Below are positions 55,073-63,231 of a stretch of DNA of 64,000 bases, in pieces; the first letter of the stretch is position 1, and every line of letters starts with the position of its first letter. Origin of the DNA: Paraburkholderia sp. SOS3 (GTDB lineage: Bacteria > Pseudomonadota > Gammaproteobacteria > Burkholderiales > Burkholderiaceae); contig NZ_CP018811.1 in assembly GCF_001922345.1 (NCBI RefSeq), positions 3,658,001 to 3,722,000 of the forward strand, given 5' to 3'. Below the pieces are notes generated by a model that was not told the DNA's origin, did no database searches, and was given only the letters and a program-made list of their open reading frames with translations. The translations under genes were made by a program, and so were the position numbers.

Positions 55073-55757
55073 AGCCGCCAACGAACCCGTCAACGTCGCG
55101 GACAACGCGATCGTCTACGTCGTCGACGACGACGAGTCGATGCGCGATGCCGTCAGCACGTTGCTGCGCTCGATCGGCCTCAAGGTGAAGACATTCTCGA
55201 GCGCGCAGGATTTCCTCGCCGCCGAGCGGCCCGACGCGCCCGCGTGCCTCATTCTCGACGTGCGCCTGAAGGGACAGAGTGGACTCGCAGTCCAGGAACA
55301 GATTGCCGCGCACCAGATCCGCATGCCGATCGTATTCATGACCGCGCACGGCGACATTGCGATGTCGGTGAAAGCGATGAAAGCCGGCGCCCACGATTTT
55401 CTCGCGAAGCCGTTTCGCGACCAGGACATGCTCGACGCGGTCTCCGAAGCGCTGGCCGCCGACCAGGAGCGGCGCCAGGCGGACCGTTCGTTCGCCGGCT
55501 TGCGGCGCTGCTACGACTCGCTGACGCCGCGCGAGCGCGAGGTGATGGCGCTCGTCGCAAGCGGCCTGCTGAACAAGCAGATCGCAGCTGAAATGAAGCT
55601 CAGCGAAATCACCGTGAAAATTTACCGCAGCCAGGCCATGAAGAAGATGGAAGCGCGCTCGCTCGCCGATTTCGTGCTGAAGGCGGAGGCGCTCGGCGTG
55701 AAGGCCGCGCTCGGCGCGCCGTCGTTTGTCAGCATAAGAACGGCGCCGCGGGTTTAG
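55062..55757 (+). CDS. FixJ/NarL-type response regulator
   Basis: A 231-residue two-component regulator that overlaps the kinase gene by 11 bases and is its likely partner. The receiver domain has the acidic DDDE triplet (about 22-25), the phospho-Asp66 in LILDVRLKG, the Thr in FMTAHGD and Lys in FLAKPF. The C-terminal LuxR-type HTH shows LTPREREVMALVASGLLNKQIAAEMKLSEITVKIYRSQAMKKMEA. The EITVK-type HTH puts it with FixJ-family activators. Its targets are unknown. Confidence 0.94.
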   Translation: MSSEAANEPVNVADNAIVYVVDDDESMRDAVSTLLRSIGLKVKTFSSAQDFLAAERPDAPACLILDVRLKGQSGLAVQEQIAAHQIRMPIVFMTAHGDIAMSVKAMKAGAHDFLAKPFRDQDMLDAVSEALAADQERRQADRSFAGLRRCYDSLTPREREVMALVASGLLNKQIAAEMKLSEITVKIYRSQAMKKMEARSLADFVLKAEALGVKAALGAPSFVSIRTAPRV

Positions 55758-55793
55758 TTGCGCATTCAACCGCGGGGTAGCTTTCGGGCGGGC

Positions 55794-57824
55794 TCACAAC
55801 TCGCTGACGATTTTCTTGGCACGCAGCACGCACGCGGGACTCATGCTCAGCTCGTCGACGCCGAGGCCGACCAGCAGCGGAATCATCGGCGGTTGCGCGG
55901 CCGCCTCGCCGCACACCGCGACCTCGATGCCGGCCTGCCGCGCCGCGTCGCAGACCATCGCGATCGCGCGCAGCACCGCCGGATGATCGCATCGATAGAG
56001 CGGCGCAAGCTTCGGATTCGCGCGGTCGGCGGCCATCACGTATTGCGTGAGGTCGTTCGTGCCGATCGAAAAAAAGTCGACTTCCGGCGCAAGCATATCG
56101 GCGGTCAGCGCGGCCGCCGGCGTTTCGATCATGATGCCAAGCTTCGGTGCGCCGAACGCAATGCCTTCGCCGGCGAGTTCGCGCGCGCACTCGGCCATCA
56201 GCGCCTTGACGCGCCGCACTTCGTCGACATCGGCGATCATCGGCAGCATCGCCTGCACGTTGCCCGCGCTCGCCGCGCGCAACAGCGCGCGCAACTGCGG
56301 CTTGAACACGTCGGGACGGTCGAGGCACATGCGCACGCCGCGCCAGCCGAGGAACGGGTTGTCTTCACGCGCGAACGCGATGCCGGGCACGGGCTTGTCG
56401 CCGCCGATGTCGAGCGTGCGGATCACGACCGGATGCGGTGCGAATGCTTCTGCAACGCGACGGTAAACGCTGTATTGCTCGTGCTCGCCGGGCAGCGAGC
56501 GGCGATTCATGAACAGCAGCTCGGTGCGAAAGAGGCCCACGCCCATTGCGCCCACCGCTTTGGCCGCGTCGATCTCGTCGGGCGAACCGAGGTTCGCCGC
56601 GATGCGAACCGGCCGGCCCGCGCGCGTGACGGGCCCGACGTCGCGATAGACGTCGAGCGCGGCGCGGTGCGCGCGCGCTTCGTCGATGCGCGCCGCGAAC
56701 TGTTCCTGCAACGCACGCGTCGGTTCGAACCAGACATGACCGAGCGTGCCGTCGACGGCGACCTGCGCCACGCCGCGCAGATCGCTATCGGGAACGGCCA
56801 GACCGAACACCGCGGGAATACCGTGCGAGCGCGCGATGATGGCGAGATGCGACGTTGCGCTGCCGCGTGTGCAAACGAGCGCCGCGATGTTCGCGACATT
56901 CGCGCGCGCGAGATCGGGCGCCGTCAGATCCGAGGCGAGCACGACGCAAGGCTTCGCGATGCCGGCAAGGCTCACGTCCGGCTGACCGTTCAGACGCAGC
57001 GCGACCTGACGCGTGATGCCATGAATATCGTCGGCACGGCTGCGCAGATACTCGTCGTCGATCGACTCGAACGACGCGGCGAGCGTCGCGCCGACTTCGA
57101 GCGTGGCAGCGGTCGCGTCGCGGCCCGCTGCGATGCGCGTTCTGATTTCACCGGCGAATTCGTCGCTGCGCGCGACGCTCACGAGCGCTTCGGCAATACC
57201 GTCGTGATCGCCGATCCGGTCGAACTGGCTGTCGAGCGCGGCCAGTGCGTCGTCCAGTGCGCGCTCGAAGCGCATCGCTTCGGTTGCCGTTTCGTGCGGC
57301 GCGATGAACTGCCGCGCGGCTCGTAATGGCTCGGGAAGGTAGACGTAGGCGTCGCCGAATGCGACGCCTTCGCTTGCCGGTATGCCGATCAGCGGCGGCG
57401 TTTCGTCCGCGGGTGCGACAGACCGACCGCCGGCGTCTGCGCCATTGCCGTCGCCGGAACGCGACTGCGCAATGGGCGCGTCCGTCTCGCCCGCGCACGC
57501 CGCCGCATCGGCTGCTTGCGCGGCTCGCGCCGGCTGCACGCCCGCTTGCGGCGAAGACAGGAACTGCGCCATTCGCGCAACCGCATCGCTTTCGTCGGCG
57601 CCGTCCGCGCGCAGCACGATCTGGTCGTGTTCGCGGATGCCGAGCAGCATCAGTTTCACCGCGCTTTTCGCGTCGGCGCTCGTCGAACCGTGCAGGACCA
57701 GCAGCGAGCACGAGAACTCTTTCGCGAGTTTCGCGAACTGCGTTGCGGGCCGCGCATGCAGCCCTTCGGTCACTTTCACCACCACCGCTGTTTCGAGCAT
57801 CGACTTCACCTTCCCGTCTGACAT
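55794..57824 (-). CDS. HPr-Enzyme I fusion protein of the phosphotransferase system
   Basis: A 676-residue fusion of HPr and Enzyme I, the general phosphate carriers from PEP. The HPr part (about 9-90) has the phospho-His23 in GLHARPA. An Ala/Gly/Asp-rich linker (about 95-140) follows. Enzyme I then carries its phospho-His326 (GSATSHLAIIARSHGIPA), the arginines of GLFRTELLFMNR, and the PEP-site Cys638 in VAVCGEAAAQP. GAGG lies about seven bases before the ATG. No EIIA-nitrogen GAF domain precedes it, so it is not PtsP. It is the last gene of a PTS operon, after srlB, giving that operon a complete relay. Confidence 0.93.
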   Translation of the reverse strand: MSDGKVKSMLETAVVVKVTEGLHARPATQFAKLAKEFSCSLLVLHGSTSADAKSAVKLMLLGIREHDQIVLRADGADESDAVARMAQFLSSPQAGVQPARAAQAADAAACAGETDAPIAQSRSGDGNGADAGGRSVAPADETPPLIGIPASEGVAFGDAYVYLPEPLRAARQFIAPHETATEAMRFERALDDALAALDSQFDRIGDHDGIAEALVSVARSDEFAGEIRTRIAAGRDATAATLEVGATLAASFESIDDEYLRSRADDIHGITRQVALRLNGQPDVSLAGIAKPCVVLASDLTAPDLARANVANIAALVCTRGSATSHLAIIARSHGIPAVFGLAVPDSDLRGVAQVAVDGTLGHVWFEPTRALQEQFAARIDEARAHRAALDVYRDVGPVTRAGRPVRIAANLGSPDEIDAAKAVGAMGVGLFRTELLFMNRRSLPGEHEQYSVYRRVAEAFAPHPVVIRTLDIGGDKPVPGIAFAREDNPFLGWRGVRMCLDRPDVFKPQLRALLRAASAGNVQAMLPMIADVDEVRRVKALMAECARELAGEGIAFGAPKLGIMIETPAAALTADMLAPEVDFFSIGTNDLTQYVMAADRANPKLAPLYRCDHPAVLRAIAMVCDAARQAGIEVAVCGEAAAQPPMIPLLVGLGVDELSMSPACVLRAKKIVSEL

Positions 57825-57926
57825 GCCGTGACCTCACGGCACGGACGATTGACGCAAGCGCGTGCGACGGGCGATAAGCGCCGGCCGCCCGTCTGCGAGG
57901 CTGCGCGCGCGGCATGCGCGTATCGC

Positions 57927-58304
57927 TCAGCGATCCGCGATCTCGATCACCGTGCCGCTTTTCATGCACGCGAGCAGTTCGCCCGCGTCGACCGGCTGTG
58001 CGCAGATCTCGCCGGGCCGCTGCGCTTCGTTCGCGCCATTGAAATTGATCACGACGTGACCGAGTTCGCTGACCTTGTTCCATGCGCTTGGGCCCACCGC
58101 GGTCACGAACGCGCAGATCGCGCCGATGCGCAGCGTCGAGCCCGCTTGCGGCGCCTGCTGCTGCGCAGCTTCGACACGATGCAGCACCGACACTTCGGCC
58201 AGCTCGGGTGGCGCGCCATCCGCGTACAGGATCAGCACGCCGCCTTCGAGCAGTTCCGGCACTTCCGGGCCCACTTCGGAGATCACCGTTTTGTAGTAGT
58301 GCAT
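57927..58304 (-). CDS. srlB: Glucitol/sorbitol-type PTS enzyme IIA
   Basis: A 125-residue EIIA of the Gut family (PF03829 type). It begins MHYYKTVISEVGPEVPELLE. The conserved GEICAQP/GHVVINFNG region is visible; the candidate phospho-His is the one in SELGHVVINF (or possibly VLHRVEAA), so the active residue is not settled from sequence alone. GGGAAA sits before the ATG at 58304. It lies 26 bases after the IIBC gene and 102 bases before the HPr-EI fusion, in the srl-like operon. Confidence 0.85.
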   Translation of the reverse strand: MHYYKTVISEVGPEVPELLEGGVLILYADGAPPELAEVSVLHRVEAAQQQAPQAGSTLRIGAICAFVTAVGPSAWNKVSELGHVVINFNGANEAQRPGEICAQPVDAGELLACMKSGTVIEIADR

Positions 58305-58330
58305 AGTCCGTTTCCCGAGAAGGTCATCGC

Positions 58331-59389
58331 TCACAGCGCGAAACTCGCTGCCCACGCAATCAGTACCGAAACCGGTCCCATGATCTGCCGGCTGATCAGC
58401 ACTGCGGGCACGCCGACGCGGATCGTCTCCGGCTTCGCTTCGCCGAGCGCCATGCCGACCGGCACGAAATCGCAACCGACCTGCGTGTCGTAGGCGAACA
58501 GCGCCGGCAGCGCCATTTGCGGCGGAATCGTGCCGTTGCCGATCGCGGGCCCGATGATCGCCGCGCCGATCACCTGCGCGATCACCGCGCCCGGGCCTAG
58601 CACCGGCGACAGAAACGGCAGCCCGCAAATCGCCGACAGCACGACGAGGCCGACGATGTTGCCCGCGAGCGGCTCGAGCAGATGCGCGAGACCGTTGCCG
58701 ATACCGGTTGCGTTGATGATGCCGATCAGCATCGTCACGAAGGCCATGAACGGCAGCACGTTGCGGATCACCGTGTCGATCGCCTTGCGGCCGCTGTTGA
58801 ACAGCACATTGACGACACCGCCCATCACGCGCCCGATCGAGGTGATGAGCCCGACGATGCCGCGGTTTTCCGCACCGCCGGGCTGCCCTCCGATGCCCGG
58901 CGGCGCGACGACGGCCGCTCCCGCGCCGCCGGCCGCCGGCATCGCGAGCGCGACGCCTCGGCTGGCAGGGGCGCCCGCTTCGGCCGCCGGCTCAGGCTCG
59001 CCTGCTTCGCGTTCGACCACGGACAGGTTCTCGGGCAGCACGCCCGATACATACACGTCTTCGGTGATGAACTGCGCAAGCGGCCCCGACTGACCGACCG
59101 GCGTCAGGTTGATGGTGGGGATGCGTTTGCGCGGATAGACGCCGCAGCGCGCCGTGCCGCCGCAGTCGATCACGACGGCCGCCATTTCCGACTCGAGCGG
59201 CGGATTGCGAAACCCGTCGACGACGCTCGCGCCGGTCAGTTCGGCAAGACGCGTCGCGAGTTCGGGAATCTTGCCGCCCGTCACCGCGACGATCTTGTTG
59301 CGCTCCGGCGTCGGCTGAACGAAGATCGGGCCGCCCCAGCCGTTCGGCCCATGCACGACCTTGACGGTCCGATACGCTCTCGTGTCCAT
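58331..59389 (-). CDS. srlE: Glucitol/sorbitol-type PTS enzyme IIB plus C domain
   Basis: A 352-residue SrlE-type protein. The IIB part (about 1-160) has the candidate phospho-Cys in [13 protein letters not shown] Gly/Ala/Pro linker (about 150-185) follows. The membrane IIC2 part (about 190-352) has three to four helices, including [39 protein letters not shown]. The ATG at 59389 ([20 protein letters not shown]) matches the family. It follows srlA by about 40 bases. The substrate is inferred from family only. Confidence 0.88.
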   Translation of the reverse strand: MDTRAYRTVKVVHGPNGWGGPIFVQPTPERNKIVAVTGGKIPELATRLAELTGASVVDGFRNPPLESEMAAVVIDCGGTARCGVYPRKRIPTINLTPVGQSGPLAQFITEDVYVSGVLPENLSVVEREAGEPEPAAEAGAPASRGVALAMPAAGGAGAAVVAPPGIGGQPGGAENRGIVGLITSIGRVMGGVVNVLFNSGRKAIDTVIRNVLPFMAFVTMLIGIINATGIGNGLAHLLEPLAGNIVGLVVLSAICGLPFLSPVLGPGAVIAQVIGAAIIGPAIGNGTIPPQMALPALFAYDTQVGCDFVPVGMALGEAKPETIRVGVPAVLISRQIMGPVSVLIAWAASFAL

Positions 59390-59428
59390 TGCGTTGTCCC
59401 CTTTCGTGTCCCGATGATCGGCGCGCAA

Positions 59429-59983
59429 TCACAGCTTGATATTTTCGCGGCGCGCGATAAGCCGCGTGATGACCTCGGTGAGCATGCCCTTGAAGAGGTT
59501 CACGACAAGGCCCACGATCAGGTAGAACAGCGCAAGTTTGGGAATCGAAAACGGCAAGGGGTGCGTTTCGGCGAGCTTGGTCAGCCCTGCCGCCACGCCG
59601 AGCCAGACGAACAGTTCACCGGGATTGCAATGCGGAAAGAGCCCGGTAATCGGATGGCACAGCGAAACAGCCGAATCGTAGAACGCTGGCTTGTGCTTCT
59701 CTTCGAGAAACACGCCGAACGTGTAGGCCATCGGGTTCGTCAGAAAGAACATCGCAAGCAGCGGCAGCAGCGTATAGCGCGTGATCACGTTCTTCGAAAA
59801 GAAACGCGCAAGGCCCTGAACGCGGTGCTCGCCGATCAGCGCGATCAGCGTATAGACGGCGGTCAGCAGCACGATCAGTGTCGGCAGGATGCCGGTGACG
59901 AAGCCGATGAACACCTTGCCGCCTGCGTTGAACACGCCGATAAACGCTTCGGCGAAGTGCGTAAGCCAGTCGAGAACGATCAC
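59429..59983 (-). CDS. srlA: Glucitol/sorbitol-type PTS enzyme IIC
   Basis: A 184-residue membrane component of the Gut-family permease. It begins MIVLDWLTHFAEAFIGVFNAGGKVFIGFVTGILPTLIVLLTAVY and has four to five hydrophobic segments. The family block CHPITGLFPHCNPGELFVWLGVAAG is present with conserved His and Asn. It forms the sugar channel together with SrlE. It lies about 95 bases after gutM and 39 bases before srlE, in the same direction. Confidence 0.9.
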   Translation of the reverse strand: MIVLDWLTHFAEAFIGVFNAGGKVFIGFVTGILPTLIVLLTAVYTLIALIGEHRVQGLARFFSKNVITRYTLLPLLAMFFLTNPMAYTFGVFLEEKHKPAFYDSAVSLCHPITGLFPHCNPGELFVWLGVAAGLTKLAETHPLPFSIPKLALFYLIVGLVVNLFKGMLTEVITRLIARRENIKL

Positions 59984-60077
59984 GGCGACTCTCCCAGTGG
60001 TCCAACTGATGCGCGAAAAGCTCCGTCGTCATGGTTGCGGACGGAACCGGACGATATGGCTGTGGACGGGCGAAACC

Positions 60078-60470
60078 TCAGGCGGGTTGCGCCGTGCGCT
60101 GCGCGCGCTCGAGCGCATCCGACGCAGCGATCACGATACTGCGGCGCAAACCGGAACCTGCGAGCCGCATACGGAATTCATCGATGGCGAGGCCGGAAAA
60201 TCCGTCGTGCTGACGAAACCGGCTAAAGACGGTCATACCGGACATGCTCAGAAATTCGCGGACCGTGAGTGCGCTGTCGAGCACGACGATCGCGATCGCG
60301 CCACGCCCGAATCGGACCTTGCACGCGCCGACGCCGAGAAAACCGCTAGTCCAGCGGGCCGCCGTGCGACGCAATGCATCGCCGTAGCGGCGCATCTGAA
60401 ACCACGACGCCACCACTTGCAATGCCCAGAACACGGCTAAAGCGAGCAACGCGCCACGCACATAGTCCAT
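60078..60470 (-). CDS. GutM/SrlM-type accessory activator
   Basis: A 130-residue small protein with one N-terminal membrane helix (MDYVRGALLALAVFWALQVVASWF) and a soluble tail. In E. coli, GutM activates the sorbitol operon. The RRTAARWTSGFLGVGACKVRFGRGAIAIVVLD block is typical. The ATG at 60470 has GGGAG before it; a longer frame to 60557 could exist through a GTG. It is the first gene of the srl-like operon. No repressor (SrlR) or DeoR-type gene is adjacent. Confidence 0.82.
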   Translation of the reverse strand: MDYVRGALLALAVFWALQVVASWFQMRRYGDALRRTAARWTSGFLGVGACKVRFGRGAIAIVVLDSALTVREFLSMSGMTVFSRFRQHDGFSGLAIDEFRMRLAGSGLRRSIVIAASDALERAQRTAQPA

Positions 60471-60848
60471 TGTCGTCTCCCGGCTCTTCATGCATGTGTT
60501 CCGCGCGACCGGTAATGACCGTAAGGCCGCGACGTATTCGCACGCCGCGCGACTCACACACAGACGCGGAGCATGAACATCATGCTCTCCTAATAATACA
60601 ATTGTTCAGACCCAACTGAATTGGGGAAAACGCGAGTCGGTCTTTCAAGCGGCTTTATCCGCTTTACCAATCGCGCTTAGCCAGTAGCGCTTAGTAGCAG
60701 TTAGTAGCGGTTAGTAGCGATCAGCCAGTAGCGATTTCTATCGCGCTTTGCGTCAGTTAGCCTGTCTTTTATTGATCGGTTGCATTGTCACCCTAATCGC
60801 GCGTTGAGTACACGCGTTTCTTGATGCATTGTTTTGCGATTCGCTGCT
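60471..60848. other. Intergenic region between the PTS operon and the acetoin operon
   Basis: 378 bases. On the minus strand, AGGAG at 60592-60588 precedes a 9-codon leader-like frame (60583 down to 60554) whose TGA overlaps a GTG opening the long gutM frame. At 60682-60721 four 10-base near-repeats built on TAGTAGCGGT occur, a helical period. The promoter of the PTS operon must lie here or within the leader. No other gene is supported. Confidence 0.4.
60682..60721. repeat. Four 10-base near-repeats (TAGTAGCGGT type)
   Basis: Units CAGTAGCGCT, TAGTAGCAGT, TAGTAGCGGT and TAGTAGCGAT follow head to tail, with a partial fifth (CAGTAGCGAT) shifted by four bases. The 10-base spacing aligns the copies on one helix face. 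Confidence 0.6.
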
Positions 60849-62183
60849 TCAGCTTGCACTCGCGATGTTCTGCGCCACGATCGCGGCGACGTCGTCGCGC
60901 GCCTCGATGTGCGGCAGATGCCCGACGCGAGCGAATCGATGCACTGCAACGCGGCCCGGCAGACCCTGCGCGTGTCGCGCGGGCAGAATGCGATCCTGCA
61001 GGCCCCAGATCACGCGCACCGGTATCGACAGCGCGGCGAGCACGCCGCGCAGATCGAGGCTTTGCGCGCCGTCGGGAAAGAAAGTATCGGCCAGCGCGGC
61101 GAGGCGCGCGCGGACGTGCGCATCGCCCAACTGTTGTTCGGCAGTCGCGACAAACATCTCGTCCATCTGTGCGGGGTCCGCGAACAGTTCCTTCAACCAT
61201 GCCGCAAAGCTCGCGCGCCGCGACGCCTGCGTGATGCCGCGCAAAAACGCGGCGTTGCTGTCGGGTCCGAGGCCCGCGGGCGCGATGAGCGTCAGCGAAC
61301 GGATGCCTGTCTGCGCGAGCGGACCATAGGCCGCAGTCGCGAGCGAGATTGCACCGCCGAACGAATGACCGACCAGATGGCAACGCGTGATGTGCGCGGC
61401 GGCCAGCGTTGCGTCGACGGCGGCGACGATGTCGTCGAGTGTGCCGGCGCATTGCGCGGCCGACTTGCCGTGCGCGGGCAGATCGAGCGCGAGCACGCCC
61501 GGCCCCGCCGCAGCGGCACGCTCGAACGCATGGCAGAACGGGCGCCAGCTGTTGAGCTCGGCCGCAAAGCCATGCAATAGCACGAGCGGGTCGCCCGTGC
61601 CTTCGCGCAGCCAGACGCCGTGCAAAGGCGCAGCGCGCTCGCGTGGCACATCGCTTGCGCCGATGCGGCCGAGCGGCCCGGAGCCGGCGATGCCGTGCAG
61701 ATCGAGGCCACGTTCGCGCGCAAGGCGCCGTGCCGCAGGCGTCGCGCGCAAGCGGCCCGCGACGGCGCGCATATCGACCGGCACCGCCGGCGCGGAAGAC
61801 GGCGGCGACGCGGTATCCGCGCTCGCTGCATGCTCGACCGGCGCTGCGTCATGCGCCGCACCGCGCGCGTCGCCGGCACCATCCGCGTCTTGCGCAAGCG
61901 GCGCAGCGGGCGCCTGCGCCCCCGCGAGATCCGCCACCGCCTCGCCGTCCGCATAGATCCATGCGATCGGCGTGCCCACGGGCACCGTCTCGCCGACTGC
62001 CGTGCCGATATGGCGGATCGTGCCGCTTGCCGGTGCATCGACTTCCATCGTCGCCTTGCTCGTCTCGATCTCGAAGATCACCGCGCCCGCGCGCACCGCT
62101 TCGCCTTCGCGCACATGCCACGCGGCGATCATGCCTTCGGTCATGTCCATATCGACGCGCGGCAGGATCACTTCGGTCGGCAT
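60849..62183 (-). CDS. acoC: Acetoin dehydrogenase E2 component (lipoyl domain plus alpha/beta-hydrolase)
   Basis: A 444-residue E2 of the acetoin cleavage complex, which transfers the acetyl group from acetoin to CoA. The lipoyl domain has the modified Lys43 in EIETSKATMEV. An Ala/Pro linker (about 85-135) leads to an E3/E1-binding segment (RATPAARRLARERGLDLHGIAGSGPLGRI). The catalytic part is not the usual acyltransferase but an alpha/beta-hydrolase fold (about 195-440) with nucleophile Ser274 in GHSFGG, as known for AcoC. It begins one base after acoB. Its C-terminal half would be misread as a lone hydrolase if taken alone. Confidence 0.9.
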   Translation of the reverse strand: MPTEVILPRVDMDMTEGMIAAWHVREGEAVRAGAVIFEIETSKATMEVDAPASGTIRHIGTAVGETVPVGTPIAWIYADGEAVADLAGAQAPAAPLAQDADGAGDARGAAHDAAPVEHAASADTASPPSSAPAVPVDMRAVAGRLRATPAARRLARERGLDLHGIAGSGPLGRIGASDVPRERAAPLHGVWLREGTGDPLVLLHGFAAELNSWRPFCHAFERAAAAGPGVLALDLPAHGKSAAQCAGTLDDIVAAVDATLAAAHITRCHLVGHSFGGAISLATAAYGPLAQTGIRSLTLIAPAGLGPDSNAAFLRGITQASRRASFAAWLKELFADPAQMDEMFVATAEQQLGDAHVRARLAALADTFFPDGAQSLDLRGVLAALSIPVRVIWGLQDRILPARHAQGLPGRVAVHRFARVGHLPHIEARDDVAAIVAQNIASAS

Positions 62184-62184
62184 T

Positions 62185-63231
62185 TCAATGTCTCCCGCCG
62201 ACGCTGCGGCGCGCGGCCGCGACGATATCGCCGACCTGCGGCACGGCGGCTTTTTCGAGTTCCGGGTTGTATGGCAGCGGGCAGTCGGCGCCGCCCAGGC
62301 GTATGACCGGCGCGTCGAGATAATCGAACGCCTCGCTCTCGCAGACGATCGACGCGATCTCCGCGCCGATGCCGAGCTGCTGCACGCCCTCGTACACGCA
62401 GATGAGGCGCGAGGTCTTCTTCACGCTGTCGACAATCGCATCGCGATCGATCGGCCGCACGCTGCGCAAATCGATCACTTCCGCGTCGATGCCCTCTTCT
62501 TCGAGCTGCGCGGCCGCTTCGAGCGAGCGGATCGCCATCACCGATGTCGCGACGATCGTCACGTCGCGCCCCGCGCGGCGCAGCGCCGCCTTGCCGATCG
62601 GCTCGGTGTAATAGCCCTCGGGCACCGGCCCTTTGCTTCTGTACAGCAGCTTGTGTTCGAAGATCATCACCGGGTCCGGGTCGTCGAGCGCGGCGAGCAG
62701 CAGCCCTTTCGCGTCGTGCGGCGTGCTCGGCTGAATCACCTTGAGGCCCGGCACATGCGCGAACCACGCTTCGAGGCTCTGGCTGTGCTGCGCGGCGGCG
62801 CCCGTACCGGAGCCGGCCGGAAAGCGCATCACGAGCGGCACCGATACCTCGCCGCCGAGCATGAAGCGCAGCTTCGCCGCCTGGTTGACGATCTGCTCCA
62901 TCGCGAGCGTCGCGAAATCGGAGAACTGGAATTCGTAGATCGGCCGCGAGCCTGTCAGCGCGGCGCCGACCGCGATACCCGCGCCGCCCAGTTCGGAGAT
63001 CGGCGTATCGATCACGCGCTCGGCGCCGAAACGCTGATAGAGGTCGCCGGTCACCTGAAACGCGCCGCCGTACACGCCGATGTCCTCGCCCATCACGAAC
63101 ACGCGCTCGTCGCGCGCGAGTGCGATCGCGATACCTTCCTGAATGGCTTGTGCATAGGTCAGCTCACGCACGTTCGGATCGGTGTTCAATCCGGCGTTCG
63201 CATCGGTGGTCGCATCGGTGTTCGCGTTCAT
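62185..63231 (-). CDS. acoB: Acetoin dehydrogenase E1 beta subunit
   Basis: A 348-residue transketolase-like E1 beta. The ATG at 63231 overlaps the acoA stop as ATGA. The N-terminal 20 residues are Asn/Asp/Thr-rich ([19 protein letters not shown]) and encoded by a 12-base tandem repeat; the fold proper begins at [14 protein letters not shown]. Conserved blocks [35 protein letters not shown] and the C-terminal [19 protein letters not shown] mark the acetoin/pyruvate E1 beta family. It is co-transcribed with acoA and acoC. The dihydrolipoamide dehydrogenase gene is not in the window. Confidence 0.93.
   Translation of the reverse strand: MNANTDATTDANAGLNTDPNVRELTYAQAIQEGIAIALARDERVFVMGEDIGVYGGAFQVTGDLYQRFGAERVIDTPISELGGAGIAVGAALTGSRPIYEFQFSDFATLAMEQIVNQAAKLRFMLGGEVSVPLVMRFPAGSGTGAAAQHSQSLEAWFAHVPGLKVIQPSTPHDAKGLLLAALDDPDPVMIFEHKLLYRSKGPVPEGYYTEPIGKAALRRAGRDVTIVATSVMAIRSLEAAAQLEEEGIDAEVIDLRSVRPIDRDAIVDSVKKTSRLICVYEGVQQLGIGAEIASIVCESEAFDYLDAPVIRLGGADCPLPYNPELEKAAVPQVGDIVAAARRSVGGRH
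63185..63231 (-). repeat. 12-base tandem repeat encoding the acoB N-terminus
   Basis: TTCGCATCGGTG (63197) and GTCGCATCGGTG (63209), with flanking degenerate copies, encode the Asn/Asp/Thr-rich leader of AcoB. The repeat keeps frame, so length changes would only alter the flexible N-terminus. Confidence 0.6.

Noticed and set aside
52733..55105. A 790-codon minus-strand frame opposite the histidine kinase
   Set aside because: Antisense shadow; the plus strand has complete PAS, HisKA and HATPase motifs.
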